From contig JAJEBV010000048.1 of the NCBI GenBank assembly GCA_022822365.1, positions 1 to 64,000 of the forward strand: a stretch of DNA of 64,000 bases, given 5' to 3'. The translations under genes were made by a program, and so were the position numbers. This document shows, one piece after another, positions 36,118 through 44,791 of this stretch (the stretch's first letter is position 1; every line of letters starts with the position of its first letter). Origin of the DNA: Thermoanaerobaculia bacterium (lineage in GTDB: Bacteria; Acidobacteriota; Thermoanaerobaculia; Multivoradales; Multivoraceae). The notes below the pieces were generated by a model. It was not told the origin of the DNA. It saw only the letters and a program-made list of their open reading frames with translations, and searched no databases.

Positions 36118-37164
36118 TCATACTGGGTAGCCGAGCAGCTCCAGGCCGGGATTACACGCCTCGGTGACCGCCGCCCGCGTGGCTTCGTCGAGCTGGTCGA
36201 AGCGCGACCGGGTCGTCGGCCGGGGAATCGCCGAGGCCTGCCGAAGCCACTCCTCGTCGTCCAGTTCGGGGGAGATGAACCGGATGATCCGCCGGAGTTC
36301 CCGCTCCGGCTCGACCTGGACGTCCTCGAACTTCACGTTCAGCAGACGGTCGGGCGGGAAGTGGCCGAACGCCCGATCGCCGACCCGGACGAGCTCCGAC
36401 CAGAATGCGGCGAAGTCGGCGGGCGTCACGTCCTCGTAGGGCAGCTTCTCGTGGTCGATGAAGGCGTCGGCGAAGTTGTCCATCCAGTAGCCGAGGCGGT
36501 TGAACCGCTGGACGAGCGCCATCGACCTGACCGGGTCGACCCCCCACGCCCTGATCCTGCGCGCCTTCGCCAGCAACCCGCGGAACGCGGGGTGACCGGA
36601 AAGCGAGACCGCCGTGTCCCGGCCGTCGCGGTACATGTGAATCACGCGCGCCTCGGGGAAGTTCCTCAGCAGCAGGGGCGCGACCAGGAGCGAGCCGCCC
36701 GAGCGCTCGACCCAGACATCCCGGTCGAAGCGGTTCATCAACCAGCCGAAGGTCCGCCGGAAGTGGGAGGCGGGCGACTGGCGCGGCTGGGCCCGAACGA
36801 CCGGTTCGAGTTCTTCGTACAGTTCTTCGTAGCGGTCCGTCAGGTTCGGCAGCGTGATCGCCATGATCGGCGGGATCGTGCGCAGGGTGTAGCGGGCTTC
36901 GGGATCCCCGAACGGGTAGAGCAACTCGTGAAACGTCTCGCGCAGCGCCAGCTTCGTTCGATTCGACTGGACGCTGTACAGGTTCCACATGTCGTCCCCG
37001 CTCGGCCGCCGCCTGCCGAACGCGCTCAACTGGTAGGCGGAGAAGAACTCGGAAACGCTGAGAATCCGGGGGTGCAGGTTCAGGACGTCCGTCAGCATCG
37101 TCGATCCGCAACGCCCCGTGCTGAGGATCAGGACGGGCGGAATCCCGGGTTGGTTCATCGACAT
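36118..37164 (-). CDS. PAPS-dependent sulfotransferase family protein
   Basis: A 348-residue sulfotransferase-like protein. The 5'-phosphosulfate loop reads LILSTGRCGSTMLTDVL and the 3'-phosphate segment VIHMYRDGRDTAVS; both are in their usual order and spacing for the Sulfotransfer_3 type. The ATG at 37164 is chosen because GGGGAGG stands about 9 nt before it; ATGs at 37185 and 37158 are alternatives. It lies 26 bp after one GST gene and 43 bp before the next in the same direction. It would transfer sulfate from PAPS to a hydroxyl or amine, possibly on a lipid, sterol-like or sugar acceptor. Confidence 0.82.
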   Translation of the reverse strand: MSMNQPGIPPVLILSTGRCGSTMLTDVLNLHPRILSVSEFFSAYQLSAFGRRRPSGDDMWNLYSVQSNRTKLALRETFHELLYPFGDPEARYTLRTIPPIMAITLPNLTDRYEELYEELEPVVRAQPRQSPASHFRRTFGWLMNRFDRDVWVERSGGSLLVAPLLLRNFPEARVIHMYRDGRDTAVSLSGHPAFRGLLAKARRIRAWGVDPVRSMALVQRFNRLGYWMDNFADAFIDHEKLPYEDVTPADFAAFWSELVRVGDRAFGHFPPDRLLNVKFEDVQVEPERELRRIIRFISPELDDEEWLRQASAIPRPTTRSRFDQLDEATRAAVTEACNPGLELLGYPV

Positions 37165-37190
37165 CGGCAAATGCCTCCCCGTCATGAAGT

Positions 37191-37895
37191 CTACCGGCGG
37201 CGCCGGCGGAGACGGTCGAGCAGGCGGTACGCCGGCTTGCGCACCCAGACCATCGACGCCGCGGCGCCCATGGCGAGCGCCTGAACTCGCGCGGGGAGAC
37301 TCCTGGGCCCGGCCCTGTCCACGGCGAGCGCCCGCTGGAACGCCTCCCGGCGCTCGCAGCGCGCGATGTAGTCCGAGAGGGCCGGATGCCCGCGGAACAG
37401 CTTGAACCGCTGGAACAGCACGCCCGTGGCGCCGAGCATGACGTCGGCTGCCGTGAAGCGCTCCCCGAGAATCCACGGATTGCCGCCCAAGCCCTGCTCC
37501 CAGGTCTTGACCATGCGGTCGAAGTCCCCCCAACCGTTGGCGCGGCTGTCGCCGGCGGGGCCGCCGAGCATCTCCGTCACGGCGGGCTCGACGACTCCGG
37601 GCGCGAAGGTCATCCACTGGAGGAAACAGCCGCGGTCGGGGTCGTCGAGGGCCGGCGCGAGCTCGCCCGGTGCGTAGCGATCCGCCAGATACAGGCAGAT
37701 CGCCGACGAGTCGCACATGCGCACCTCGCCGTCGTCCAGGGCCGGCACCTTGCCCATCGGACTCACGGCCAGAAACTCGGCGCTTCGGGCCGGCTTGAAG
37801 ATGTCGACGTAGACCGTCTCGTAGTCGACGCCCAGCTCTTCGAGCATCCACACCACGCGGTTCGCCCGCGTCTCGGGGCACCAGTAGAGCTTCAT
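37191..37895 (-). CDS. Glutathione S-transferase family protein (copy 2)
   Basis: A 234-residue GST. N-terminal domain KLYWCPETRANRVVWMLEELGVDYE, cis-Pro at GKVPALDDG, SSAI glutathione contact, then ERFTAADVMLGAT. It has a basic, hydrophobic C-terminal extension of about 30 residues ending in a run of arginines that the other two GSTs lack, possibly a membrane contact. It is the first gene of the minus operon. The ATG at 37895 fits the paralogues' N-termini; a longer reading from 37946 adds non-conserved residues. Confidence 0.87.
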   Translation of the reverse strand: MKLYWCPETRANRVVWMLEELGVDYETVYVDIFKPARSAEFLAVSPMGKVPALDDGEVRMCDSSAICLYLADRYAPGELAPALDDPDRGCFLQWMTFAPGVVEPAVTEMLGGPAGDSRANGWGDFDRMVKTWEQGLGGNPWILGERFTAADVMLGATGVLFQRFKLFRGHPALSDYIARCERREAFQRALAVDRAGPRSLPARVQALAMGAAASMVWVRKPAYRLLDRLRRRRR

Positions 37896-38061
37896 GCCCG
37901 GCAAACGGGAGTGGAATCCGTCATGTCGGATCTTCAAGGTCCGCAATCGGCAAGCGAACGACCTGGCCGCCTGCGTCGCCAGCGCGGGAGCGCAAGTCTA
38001 CCGACACCGCGTGTTATCGTCGCGCCTGCTTTCTGTCAGCGGAGCCACGCTCGAGCGCCTC

Positions 38062-39579
38062 ATGAAGTCCAATGCGATTGCCCCGCTCTCGCTAGCTACC
38101 GCTGCCTTTCTGTACCTCGGCTGCTCCCTGGCGCCGCCGCCGGAACTGCCTGATCCGGCAGCGGAAATGCCGGAGGACTTCGAGCAGAGCCCGGCCGCCG
38201 GCACCCATGAGCCGCTCGAATGGTGGAAGGCGTTCGCCGACCCCGCGCTCGACCGGATCGTCGACTCCGTGCTCGACTCGAACCTGGACATGGCCGCCGC
38301 GGTCGCCCGCGTGGAGCAGGCCCGGGAACGGGCCCGAATCGCCAGGGCCGCGATCCGGCCGGTCGTCCAGGGAGGCGCGGGGATCAACGACCTGACGAAC
38401 CCCACGAACACGGGCTTCGGGGCCCAGATTCAGGAACTGGGCCTGGAACGGCTGGCTCCCGGCTTCAACCTGCCGGAGCGCCTCGCGATCACGACCTGGT
38501 CCCTGAGCGCGGACTTCTCCTACGAGATGGACTTCTGGGGGCGCGCCAGAAGTTCGGCGCTCGCCGCCGGCGCCGAGTATCTCGCCTCGGAGTCCGACTA
38601 CCGGACCGCGAGGATCGGAATCCTCGCAGAGACGATCGGCGCCTACTTCGAGATCGTCGACTTTCGCCGGCGAATCGCGATCAGCCGAAAGATGGTCGAT
38701 GTCCTCCAGGAGCGCGAAGACGTCGCTTCCACCCGCTACGACCGAGGCCTCGCCGACTCCTCGGTCCTCTACCGCATCCGCCAGGAACTGCGGAACACCC
38801 AGGCCATCCAGCCTCAGCTCGAGAACGGGCTGGCGAACGCGGAGGGGCGTCTCGCCGTCCTCCTGGGCGGCTACCGCGACGATCTGGCGGAACTGCTGCC
38901 CGAATCGCCGGCGGCCGAGGCCGCGGCCGATCCCGTTCCGGCCGGGATTCCGGCCGACCTGCTCATGCAGCGGCCGGACGTCAGGGCTGCCAGACACCGG
39001 CTCGAAGCGGCCCGTTTCCTGGTCGACGCGCGGCGCGCCGAGCTTCTTCCGACGCTCTCGTTCTCCGGCTCCATCGGGCTTCAGAGCTCCAAGGTCGACA
39101 GCCTGTTCAAGGTGGACCAGTGGTTCACCAACCTGGCGTCCAACCTGCTCTCGCCGGTCTTCCAGGGCGGGCGGCTGCGCAGCAACGTCGCCCTGGCCGA
39201 GGCCCGGTTCGGCGAGTTCGCGGCGACCTACGGCCGGACCGTTGTGACCGCCGTCAACGAGGTCGAAACGGCCCTCGCCGTGCACGGAAACGAGGGCCGG
39301 CGCCATGCCCTGCTCGCCTCCCGCCTGGAAGAGGCCCGGGCGACGGAGACGCTCCGCTCCCAGAGATACGAGGCGGGAATCGGGGGCTACGCCGACTTCC
39401 TCGACGCGCTGCTCACCCGCCTGAACGTCGAGTCCGCCCTGGCCGGCGCCGAACGCGATCTCGCGCTCTCCCGGCTGACCGTCCACCGCGCCCTGGGCGG
39501 CGCCTGGACCCCCGCGGACTCGGTGGGCGAAGCGACGGCGGCCCAGGCGCCACCACCACCGGCACCACCAACGGAGTAG
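38062..39579 (+). CDS. Outer membrane efflux factor, NodT/TolC-type lipoprotein
   Basis: A 505-residue outer membrane factor. Signal peptide with lipobox YLGC at about residues 16-19, then the two OEP repeats; typical blocks are PLEWWKAFADPALDRIV, YEMDFWGRAR and RPDVRAARHRLEAARF, as in NodT-family lipoproteins. It forms the periplasm-spanning channel of tripartite pumps. The ATG at 38062 places the lipobox correctly. Two membrane fusion protein genes follow at 9 and 16 bp, but no pump gene; the RND permeases at 26853 and 49913 are candidates. A Pro-rich C-terminal tail ends the protein. Confidence 0.88.
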   Translation: MKSNAIAPLSLATAAFLYLGCSLAPPPELPDPAAEMPEDFEQSPAAGTHEPLEWWKAFADPALDRIVDSVLDSNLDMAAAVARVEQARERARIARAAIRPVVQGGAGINDLTNPTNTGFGAQIQELGLERLAPGFNLPERLAITTWSLSADFSYEMDFWGRARSSALAAGAEYLASESDYRTARIGILAETIGAYFEIVDFRRRIAISRKMVDVLQEREDVASTRYDRGLADSSVLYRIRQELRNTQAIQPQLENGLANAEGRLAVLLGGYRDDLAELLPESPAAEAAADPVPAGIPADLLMQRPDVRAARHRLEAARFLVDARRAELLPTLSFSGSIGLQSSKVDSLFKVDQWFTNLASNLLSPVFQGGRLRSNVALAEARFGEFAATYGRTVVTAVNEVETALAVHGNEGRRHALLASRLEEARATETLRSQRYEAGIGGYADFLDALLTRLNVESALAGAERDLALSRLTVHRALGGAWTPADSVGEATAAQAPPPPAPPTE

Positions 39580-39588
39580 GACGGGCAG

Positions 39589-40818
39589 ATGAGTCGTACA
39601 ACCGGCTGGCTCGTTGCCGGCGCCATAGTGATCGGGGCCTCAGGTCTTGCCGTGTTTCTGGTCTCCCAGCGGCCCGAACCGGAACGCAGACCCCCGCCGT
39701 CCCAGATTCCCTTCGCAATCACCGCCCCCGCACAGGCCGGAGAGGGTGCGATCCCCGTGTTCGGGGCAGGAACGGTGCGGCCCCGGGCGGAGGTCGACGT
39801 CGCTGCCGAGGTGAGCGGCAAGGTGGTCTGGGTCGACCAGGCATTCGAGAGCGGCGGGCGGGTGCGCGAGGGGCAGGTGCTCTTCCGCATCGACGACGTC
39901 GACTACCGGAGCGCCGTGGAGAAGGCGCGGGCCAATGTCGCGCTCCAGCGGGTCGAAGTCCTCAAGGCCAGGGAAGAAGCGCAGGTCGCGCGCAAACAGT
40001 ACGAGCAGTTCAAGGAGCGGCAGGCGGAAAGCGGAGCGGCCTCCGCAGCGAGTCCGCTCGCGCTCTGGCAGCCTCAACTCGAGGCCGCCGAAGCCGCCCT
40101 GGCCAGGGACGCCGCCACCCTCGCCGAAACCGAGCTGAATCTCGCGCGAACGGCGGTCAAGGCGCCCTTCTCCGGCGTCGTGCGGACCGAGTCCGTCGAC
40201 GTGGGGCAGTTCGTGGCTGCGGGCCGGGGAGTCGCCCGGCTCTATGCGTCCGACGCCGTCGAAGTCGTCGTGCCGCTTCCCGACCGCGACGCGGCGCTCA
40301 TCCCCGGCCTGTGGGACCTGCGGGCCGGCGACAGGAATCGGGAGGTGGCGGTTCACGTGTCGGCGGACTACGGCGGCCGACGCTACGTCTGGGACGGCTA
40401 CGTCGACCGGGTCGAAGGAGTGCTGGACGAACAGACCCGCACCCTCGACGTGATCGTGCGGGTTCCGGAGCCCTACGGCAGCGGCGTGCCGGAAGCCGGC
40501 GGCAGCGAAGATGGGGACGCGGCCCCGGAGGCCGGCGGACCGCCGCTGCTTGTCGGCAAGTTCGTCGACGTCGAACTCGATGGAGTCGCGCCGGAAGCCT
40601 GGTTCCGGATCAGGCGGCCGGCGCTCAGACCCGGCAACGAAGTCTGGGTAGTGCGCGACGACAAGGTGACGATCGTGCCGGTCACGGTCCTGCAGCGGGC
40701 CGAGGACGACGTGTACCTCACCGGCGCCCTTCAGCCGGGCGATGCCGCCATCGTGGGCGGGCTTCAAATCGCCACCGAAGGCATGGCGGTGCGCGGCACC
40801 GGTGCCGGAACTCCATAA
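39589..40818 (+). CDS. RND periplasmic adaptor (membrane fusion protein), copy 1
   Basis: A 409-residue HlyD-type adaptor. One N-terminal helix anchors it; the lipoyl half-motifs EVDVAAEVSGKVVWV and APFSGVVRTESVDVGQFV flank a helical hairpin (about 105-185), followed by beta-barrel and membrane-proximal domains. It shares long identical blocks with the next gene, so the two are a tandem duplication. Located 9 bp after the outer membrane factor. Confidence 0.88.
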   Translation: MSRTTGWLVAGAIVIGASGLAVFLVSQRPEPERRPPPSQIPFAITAPAQAGEGAIPVFGAGTVRPRAEVDVAAEVSGKVVWVDQAFESGGRVREGQVLFRIDDVDYRSAVEKARANVALQRVEVLKAREEAQVARKQYEQFKERQAESGAASAASPLALWQPQLEAAEAALARDAATLAETELNLARTAVKAPFSGVVRTESVDVGQFVAAGRGVARLYASDAVEVVVPLPDRDAALIPGLWDLRAGDRNREVAVHVSADYGGRRYVWDGYVDRVEGVLDEQTRTLDVIVRVPEPYGSGVPEAGGSEDGDAAPEAGGPPLLVGKFVDVELDGVAPEAWFRIRRPALRPGNEVWVVRDDKVTIVPVTVLQRAEDDVYLTGALQPGDAAIVGGLQIATEGMAVRGTGAGTP

Positions 40819-40834
40819 GCCAGGCCTCCTGCGG

Positions 40835-42043
40835 ATGAGTCAACGAACCGGCTGGGCCATCGGCGGCCTGATCCTGATCGGATCCCTCGCCGTCGCCGCC
40901 TCGATGGTCCTGCTGAGGCCCGAGCCGGCCTCCAGGCCTCCCCCTTCCCTGGTCCCCTTCGCGCTGACTGCGCCGGTGGAAGCAGGCGAAGGCGCCATCC
41001 CGGTCCATGCCGCCGGCACGGTTCAACCGCTGGCGGAAGTCGACGTGGCCGCGGAGGTCAGCGGCAAGGTCGTGTGGGTCGCCCCGGCCTTCCAGAGCAG
41101 CGGACGTGTCCGGAAGGGACAACCGCTGTTTCGCATCGAAGACACGGACTATCTGGGCAGGGTGCAACAGGCGCGGGCCAACGTCGCCCTGCAGCGGGTC
41201 GAGCTGTTGAAGGTGGAGGAGGAGGCGGCCGTGGCGCGCTCCCAGTACGAACGGTTCCGGGAGCGCCAGGGCGGCGAGGCGGACTCCGACGCTCCGAGCC
41301 CCCTGGCTCTGTGGGAGCCTCAGCTTCAGGCTGCCCGCAGGGCCCTGGAGCGGGACGGCGCCGTCCTCAGGGAAGCGGCGCTAAACCTGGCGCGCACCGA
41401 GATCCGCGCCCCCTTCGACGGCATCGTGCGCTCCGAGTCGGTCGATGTCGGACAGTACGTGGCTGCCGGCCAGAGCGTGGGGCGGCTCTACGCCTCGGGC
41501 TCGGTCGAAGTGGTGGTCCCTCTCTCGGATGACGCCGCCGCCCTGTTACCCGGCCTCTGGGATCTCCGGGCCGGCGAAGCGGACACGCGGATCGCGGCGC
41601 GCGTCATCGCCGAGTACGGCGACGGGAGCTACGCCTGGGACGGCTACCTGGATCGCGGCGCCGTCACGCTGGACGAACAGACCCGGACGATCGACGTGAT
41701 CGTTCGTGTTCCAAGTCCGTTTACGAGCGGCGCGCCGGTGGACGCCGGTCTCGACGCCGCCACGGCTCCACCTCTGCTGGTCGGCAAGTTCGTCGACGTG
41801 GAACTTCAGGGTCTCGCCCCGGAGCAGTACTTCAGGGTGCCGGACTCGGCGCTCAGAACCGGTGACGAGGTCTGGGCGGTACGGGACGGCAAGGTGACGA
41901 TCGTGCCGGTGCGGGTACTGCAGCGATCCGACGATGTCGTGTACGTCACCGGAGCGCTCGAAGTGAACCAACCGGTCGTCACCGGCGGCGTCCGGCTCGC
42001 CACCGAGGGCATGGCGGTGCAGACGGCTGGTGGAGGTTCTTGA
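40835..42043 (+). CDS. RND periplasmic adaptor (membrane fusion protein), copy 2
   Basis: A 402-residue paralogue of the preceding protein, with the same plan: one N-terminal helix, lipoyl half-motifs (EVDVAAEVSGKVVWV; APFDGIVRSESVDVGQYV), helical hairpin and barrel. The ATG at 40835 aligns with the start of copy 1; the gene begins 16 bp after it. Two similar but different adaptors beside one outer membrane factor could serve two pumps or form mixed hexamers of alternating subunits. Confidence 0.87.
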   Translation: MSQRTGWAIGGLILIGSLAVAASMVLLRPEPASRPPPSLVPFALTAPVEAGEGAIPVHAAGTVQPLAEVDVAAEVSGKVVWVAPAFQSSGRVRKGQPLFRIEDTDYLGRVQQARANVALQRVELLKVEEEAAVARSQYERFRERQGGEADSDAPSPLALWEPQLQAARRALERDGAVLREAALNLARTEIRAPFDGIVRSESVDVGQYVAAGQSVGRLYASGSVEVVVPLSDDAAALLPGLWDLRAGEADTRIAARVIAEYGDGSYAWDGYLDRGAVTLDEQTRTIDVIVRVPSPFTSGAPVDAGLDAATAPPLLVGKFVDVELQGLAPEQYFRVPDSALRTGDEVWAVRDGKVTIVPVRVLQRSDDVVYVTGALEVNQPVVTGGVRLATEGMAVQTAGGGS

Positions 42044-42076
42044 GACCTGGCGGGTGAGTCCCGCTTCCGGATCGGC

Positions 42077-42082
42077 GATAGT
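42077..42082 (+). promoter_or_regulatory. Putative -10 element of the acyl carrier protein gene
   Basis: GATAGT ends 9 nt before the ATG at 42092 (or TAGTCT, 7 nt). No Shine-Dalgarno. Suggests a separate leaderless transcript for the ACP-acyltransferase pair. Confidence 0.3.
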
Positions 42083-42091
42083 CTTTCGCCC

Positions 42092-42346
42092 ATGGACGTA
42101 GAAGGCGCCTCCGAGATCCTCTCCCGGTTGCGGGACGTGCTGCGCGACAGCGCGGTCGAGGAGCACGACTGGGACGCGGTGGTCGGGGAGACGCCGATCG
42201 AGTCGCTCGGCTTCGATTCCCTGACCATCCTCGACGTGCTCTACGACGTGGAGGAGGAGTTCGGGATCGCGCTCGATCCGAAGCAGGTCGTGAAGACCCG
42301 CACGGTCGGCGAGATCATCGCGCTGCTGGAGCAGAACGGAGCCTGA
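42092..42346 (+). CDS. Acyl carrier protein
   Basis: An 84-residue acidic ACP. The 4'-phosphopantetheine attachment site is GFDSLT with S43, in the usual place at the start of helix II. It differs from housekeeping AcpP in its more charged N-terminus and is paired with an LpxL-like acyltransferase 17 bp downstream, which suggests a dedicated carrier for a lipid or lipid A-type acylation. The fabF and fabG-type genes at 54.7-56.7 kb could supply or extend its acyl chains. Confidence 0.87.
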   Translation: MDVEGASEILSRLRDVLRDSAVEEHDWDAVVGETPIESLGFDSLTILDVLYDVEEEFGIALDPKQVVKTRTVGEIIALLEQNGA

Positions 42347-42363
42347 GTCTGGGGCCAGGCCCG

Positions 42364-43221
42364 GTGCTCCACTTCCTCGAATACTGGGCGGCCCGGCTGG
42401 CGCTGCTTGGCGTCGACCTGCTTCCGCCCGCGGCCGCCTCCCGCTGGGCGGCGGCGCTGGGCTCGCTGTGGTGGACGGCCGACCGGCCGCGGTGTCGCGT
42501 CGCGATCTCGAACATTCTCCGCGCGGGCGTCGCCGGCGACAGGCGGCAGGCGCGCGCCATCGGCCGCGGCGCCGCCCGCCACATGGGCATGGTTCTGGTC
42601 GAGTCGATGAAGTCGGAGTTGGTGCTCGACGACCCGGAGCGGCTGCGGGTCGACATCCCGGACGACGTGGCGGCGGTACTGGAGGATCCGGACCGCGGCC
42701 TGATCGTCGTCTCCGGCCACCTCGGCAACTGGGAGATCGCGGGCCAGTGGCTGTCGCGCTACAAGCCGGTCGCCGGCATCTCCCGGCCGATGAACAACCC
42801 GCGAGTCCAGGAACTCGCGCTCAGCCGGCGGCAGCGGCGTCGGTTCCGGATGATCCCGAAGTACGACCCGGACCCGGGGCGTTTCCTCAAGCTCCTGGGC
42901 GACGGCGAGATCCTGGCTCTGCTGATCGATCAGCACGCCCGCCGGGGGATCGACGCGCCGTTCTTCGGCCACCCGGCGAAGACGCACACGACGGCCGCGA
43001 TGCTGCACCTGGTCGCGCGGACGCCACTCACTCTCCTGGTCTGCCGCCGGACGGCGCCGATGACGTTCGAGCTGAGCCTGTCGCCGCTGATCGAGCAGCC
43101 CCGTAGCGGCGACCGGGACGCCGACGTCCAGGCGATCGTCCGAACCCTGAACGCCCACCTCGAGGCGGCGATCCGCCGCGCCCCGGACCAGTACCTCTGG
43201 GGCCACCGCCGCTGGCGCTAG
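42364..43221 (+). CDS. LpxL/HtrB-like lysophospholipid acyltransferase family protein
   Basis: A 285-residue acyltransferase of the lipid A late acyltransferase type. The catalytic H-x4-E pair is in GHLGNWE (H119, E124), followed by RPMNNPRVQEL and DQHARRGIDAPFFG as in LpxL/HtrB. The N-terminus is hydrophobic and probably lies on the inner membrane. The start is GTG at 42364, 17 bp after the ACP stop. With an ACP encoded next to it, the donor is probably that acyl-ACP. Lipid A, ornithine lipids and hopanoid-type lipids are all possible acceptors. Confidence 0.83.
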   Translation: MLHFLEYWAARLALLGVDLLPPAAASRWAAALGSLWWTADRPRCRVAISNILRAGVAGDRRQARAIGRGAARHMGMVLVESMKSELVLDDPERLRVDIPDDVAAVLEDPDRGLIVVSGHLGNWEIAGQWLSRYKPVAGISRPMNNPRVQELALSRRQRRRFRMIPKYDPDPGRFLKLLGDGEILALLIDQHARRGIDAPFFGHPAKTHTTAAMLHLVARTPLTLLVCRRTAPMTFELSLSPLIEQPRSGDRDADVQAIVRTLNAHLEAAIRRAPDQYLWGHRRWR

Positions 43222-43235
43222 GAATCAGCTCTACG

Positions 43236-43610
43236 TCAGCGCTCGTTCGTCTCGTTCCAGAGCCAGCGCGCTTCGTTGTCTAGCGTCCGCGCGAAGCGCC
43301 CACCCTCGGCTTGCAGGCGGTGCCATTCGGCCCGCGTGTAGACGATCAGGTCCGTCGGGACCGGCAGTGTGTTCGTTGGCCAGTCGATCGCTCGTTCCAT
43401 GCGCGGGCGGGTGTCGGCGCCGACGATCAGGATCAGGTCGAGGTCGCTCCCGAAGCCCGCATCGCCGCGAGCGTGGGAGCCGAAGTAGCCGAGGGCGATC
43501 AGATCCTCCCGACGCTCCGCGGCCGCGGCGCCCCAGGCGCGCAGCGCGCTCAGGACCGTGTCAGCGCTCGGCCAGCGCTTGACGGACGAAGTCGTGGATG
43601 TGACCGGCAT
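43236..43610 (-). CDS. MNT-type nucleotidyltransferase, antitoxin of a HEPN/MNT pair
   Basis: A 124-residue minimal nucleotidyltransferase. The GSHARGD motif (44-50) and the metal-binding Asp pair in GSDLDLILI (D56, D58) are intact. In studied HEPN/MNT systems the MNT protein inactivates the HEPN RNase by AMPylating a Tyr. The start ATG at 43610 lies inside the HEPN gene, giving an overlap of about 50 bp, which strongly couples the two. It is second in the transcript; in many such pairs the order is the same. Confidence 0.8.
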   Translation of the reverse strand: MPVTSTTSSVKRWPSADTVLSALRAWGAAAAERREDLIALGYFGSHARGDAGFGSDLDLILIVGADTRPRMERAIDWPTNTLPVPTDLIVYTRAEWHRLQAEGGRFARTLDNEARWLWNETNER

Positions 43611-43950
43611 GGCGAAGTCCCAGTTCGCTGTGAATCGGGCCGTAGTGCTCGAAGGGAGCGCCCTCCTCGTGGCCGTTCGGATAGCGAGGCGGAATGTAGA
43701 AGCCGTCCAGCACGATACCCGCTTCGACCAACTCGTCTGACGGCGGGGTCGGCAAGTCGGCCAAGAGGCGGACGATCGAGTGCCCCCACGCTTCCTGGTT
43801 GTGCGCGAGGTGCAGCGCCTTTACCGCCTTCTCGGCCGACTGGTGCGCGGCGAAGCAGGCCCAGTCGTGGCGTCCTTCGTCACGAGCGGCGGTGGCGTGC
43901 TCGAGGTCGTGCCGCGCCTGCTTCCACCAGTCCCGCCAACGTTGGCCCAT
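43561..43950 (-). CDS. HEPN-domain protein, toxin of a HEPN/MNT pair
   Basis: A 129-residue HEPN protein. The helical ACFAAHQSAEKAVKALHLA block and the YIPPRYPNGH block are typical. An R-x(4-6)-H RNase motif is possible as R113...H119 near the C-terminus; the R89-Y-P-N-G-H94 stretch also fits R-x4-H and lies where the RYPD-type motif normally sits. A Tyr near this motif is the usual AMPylation target. Shine-Dalgarno GAGGAG precedes the ATG at 43950. The pair is flanked by unrelated housekeeping-like genes, as expected for a mobile defence or maintenance module. Confidence 0.8.
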   Translation of the reverse strand: MGQRWRDWWKQARHDLEHATAARDEGRHDWACFAAHQSAEKAVKALHLAHNQEAWGHSIVRLLADLPTPPSDELVEAGIVLDGFYIPPRYPNGHEEGAPFEHYGPIHSELGLRHAGHIHDFVRQALAER

Positions 43951-44305
43951 CGCTCCTCGGTTCCCTTGGTCGTTTCGACTGCCGGCACCGGGGAAACGCT
44001 AGCACGCCGACGGTGGGAGACCGCGCGTTCCGTCAGCACTTCCGCTGGCTGGCCGGCACGATACGGACCAGTCCTGGGTCGTATGGACCGGCCCGACGTC
44101 GCTGATTCCTCGCTTCCCCGGTTCCGGCTCTGGCTTGGTTCATTGTGCACGCCCGAACCACGTGAGCACGACGAGAGCCGTCGAGCCGAAACGCTGCTGG
44201 GACCGGGATCGTGAGCCTCGGAAGTTGGCCGTGGAGCGCTTCCGGAATCGCCGTCGGCAGTGGCGACGCGTCCGGATGAAGCCCGAGGAGATCTGTCGCC
44301 ACGAT
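43951..44305. other. Gene-free gap upstream of the HEPN/MNT pair
   Basis: About 355 bp without a credible gene. Short open frames here have no recognisable composition or start signals. An imperfect hairpin-forming stretch (ATACGGACC...GGGTCGTAT) lies near 44061-44084. The region should contain the promoter of the HEPN gene on its left. Nothing else is seen. Confidence 0.5.
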
Positions 44306-44767
44306 TCACGAAGGTCGGCGCTGGGCGATGCACTCGATCTCCACCGAAGCGCCCAGCGCCAGGGTGGGCGACTCGATCGTCGCCCGCGCCGGGGGGCTGT
44401 CCCCCAACACGGCGATCCAGGCCGCGTTCATCTGCTGGAAGTTGGCCATGTCGGTCAGGTAGACGGTGCACTTCGCAAGGTGGGCGAGGTCCGAGCCGGC
44501 CGCTTCGAGGATCGTCTCGATGTTCCGGAGCGCCTGGGTGGTCTCCGCGCCGACGCCGCCTGGCGCGAGGTCGAAGCTCTGGCCGACCGTGCCGAGCGTC
44601 CCGGCCACGAAGATCAGGTCGCCTACGCGGGTCGCGTGCGAGAACGCTTCGAGTCGGGGCAGTTCGTCCGTGTTGATGCGAGGCGGCTGTGCGGCCAGGG
44701 GCGAGCAGAGCAGACCCAGTGCGGCGAAGGCGAGCCAGATTGGCTGTGGGGATCTTGGGCAGTTCAT
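44306..44767 (-). CDS. Exported RidA (YjgF/YER057c/UK114) family protein
   Basis: A 153-residue RidA-type protein with a signal peptide (PIWLAFAALGLLCSPLAAQ), so it is exported, unlike classical cytoplasmic RidA, which hydrolyses reactive enamines/imines. The GDLIFVAGTLGT segment, the TTQALRNIETILEAAGS helix and the PPARATIE block with the substrate-binding Arg are present. The start ATG at 44767 has a TACAAT hexamer 7 nt upstream on the minus strand. It diverges from the TonB receptor gene with 36 bp between the start codons. Confidence 0.82.
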   Translation of the reverse strand: MNCPRSPQPIWLAFAALGLLCSPLAAQPPRINTDELPRLEAFSHATRVGDLIFVAGTLGTVGQSFDLAPGGVGAETTQALRNIETILEAAGSDLAHLAKCTVYLTDMANFQQMNAAWIAVLGDSPPARATIESPTLALGASVEIECIAQRRPS

Positions 44768-44774
44768 GCAGACG

Positions 44775-44780
44775 ATTGTA
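44775..44780 (-). promoter_or_regulatory. Putative -10 element of the RidA gene
   Basis: Minus-strand TACAAT ends 7 nt before the ATG at 44767. It sits back to back with a plus-strand element for the receptor gene, so the two divergent promoters overlap. Confidence 0.4.
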
Positions 44781-44791
44781 GGTCGGAGCAG

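Noticed and set aside
44033..44302. A possible 89-residue minus-strand protein in the gap beside the HEPN/MNT pair
   Set aside because: No start signal and no recognisable motif. Treated as gene-free.
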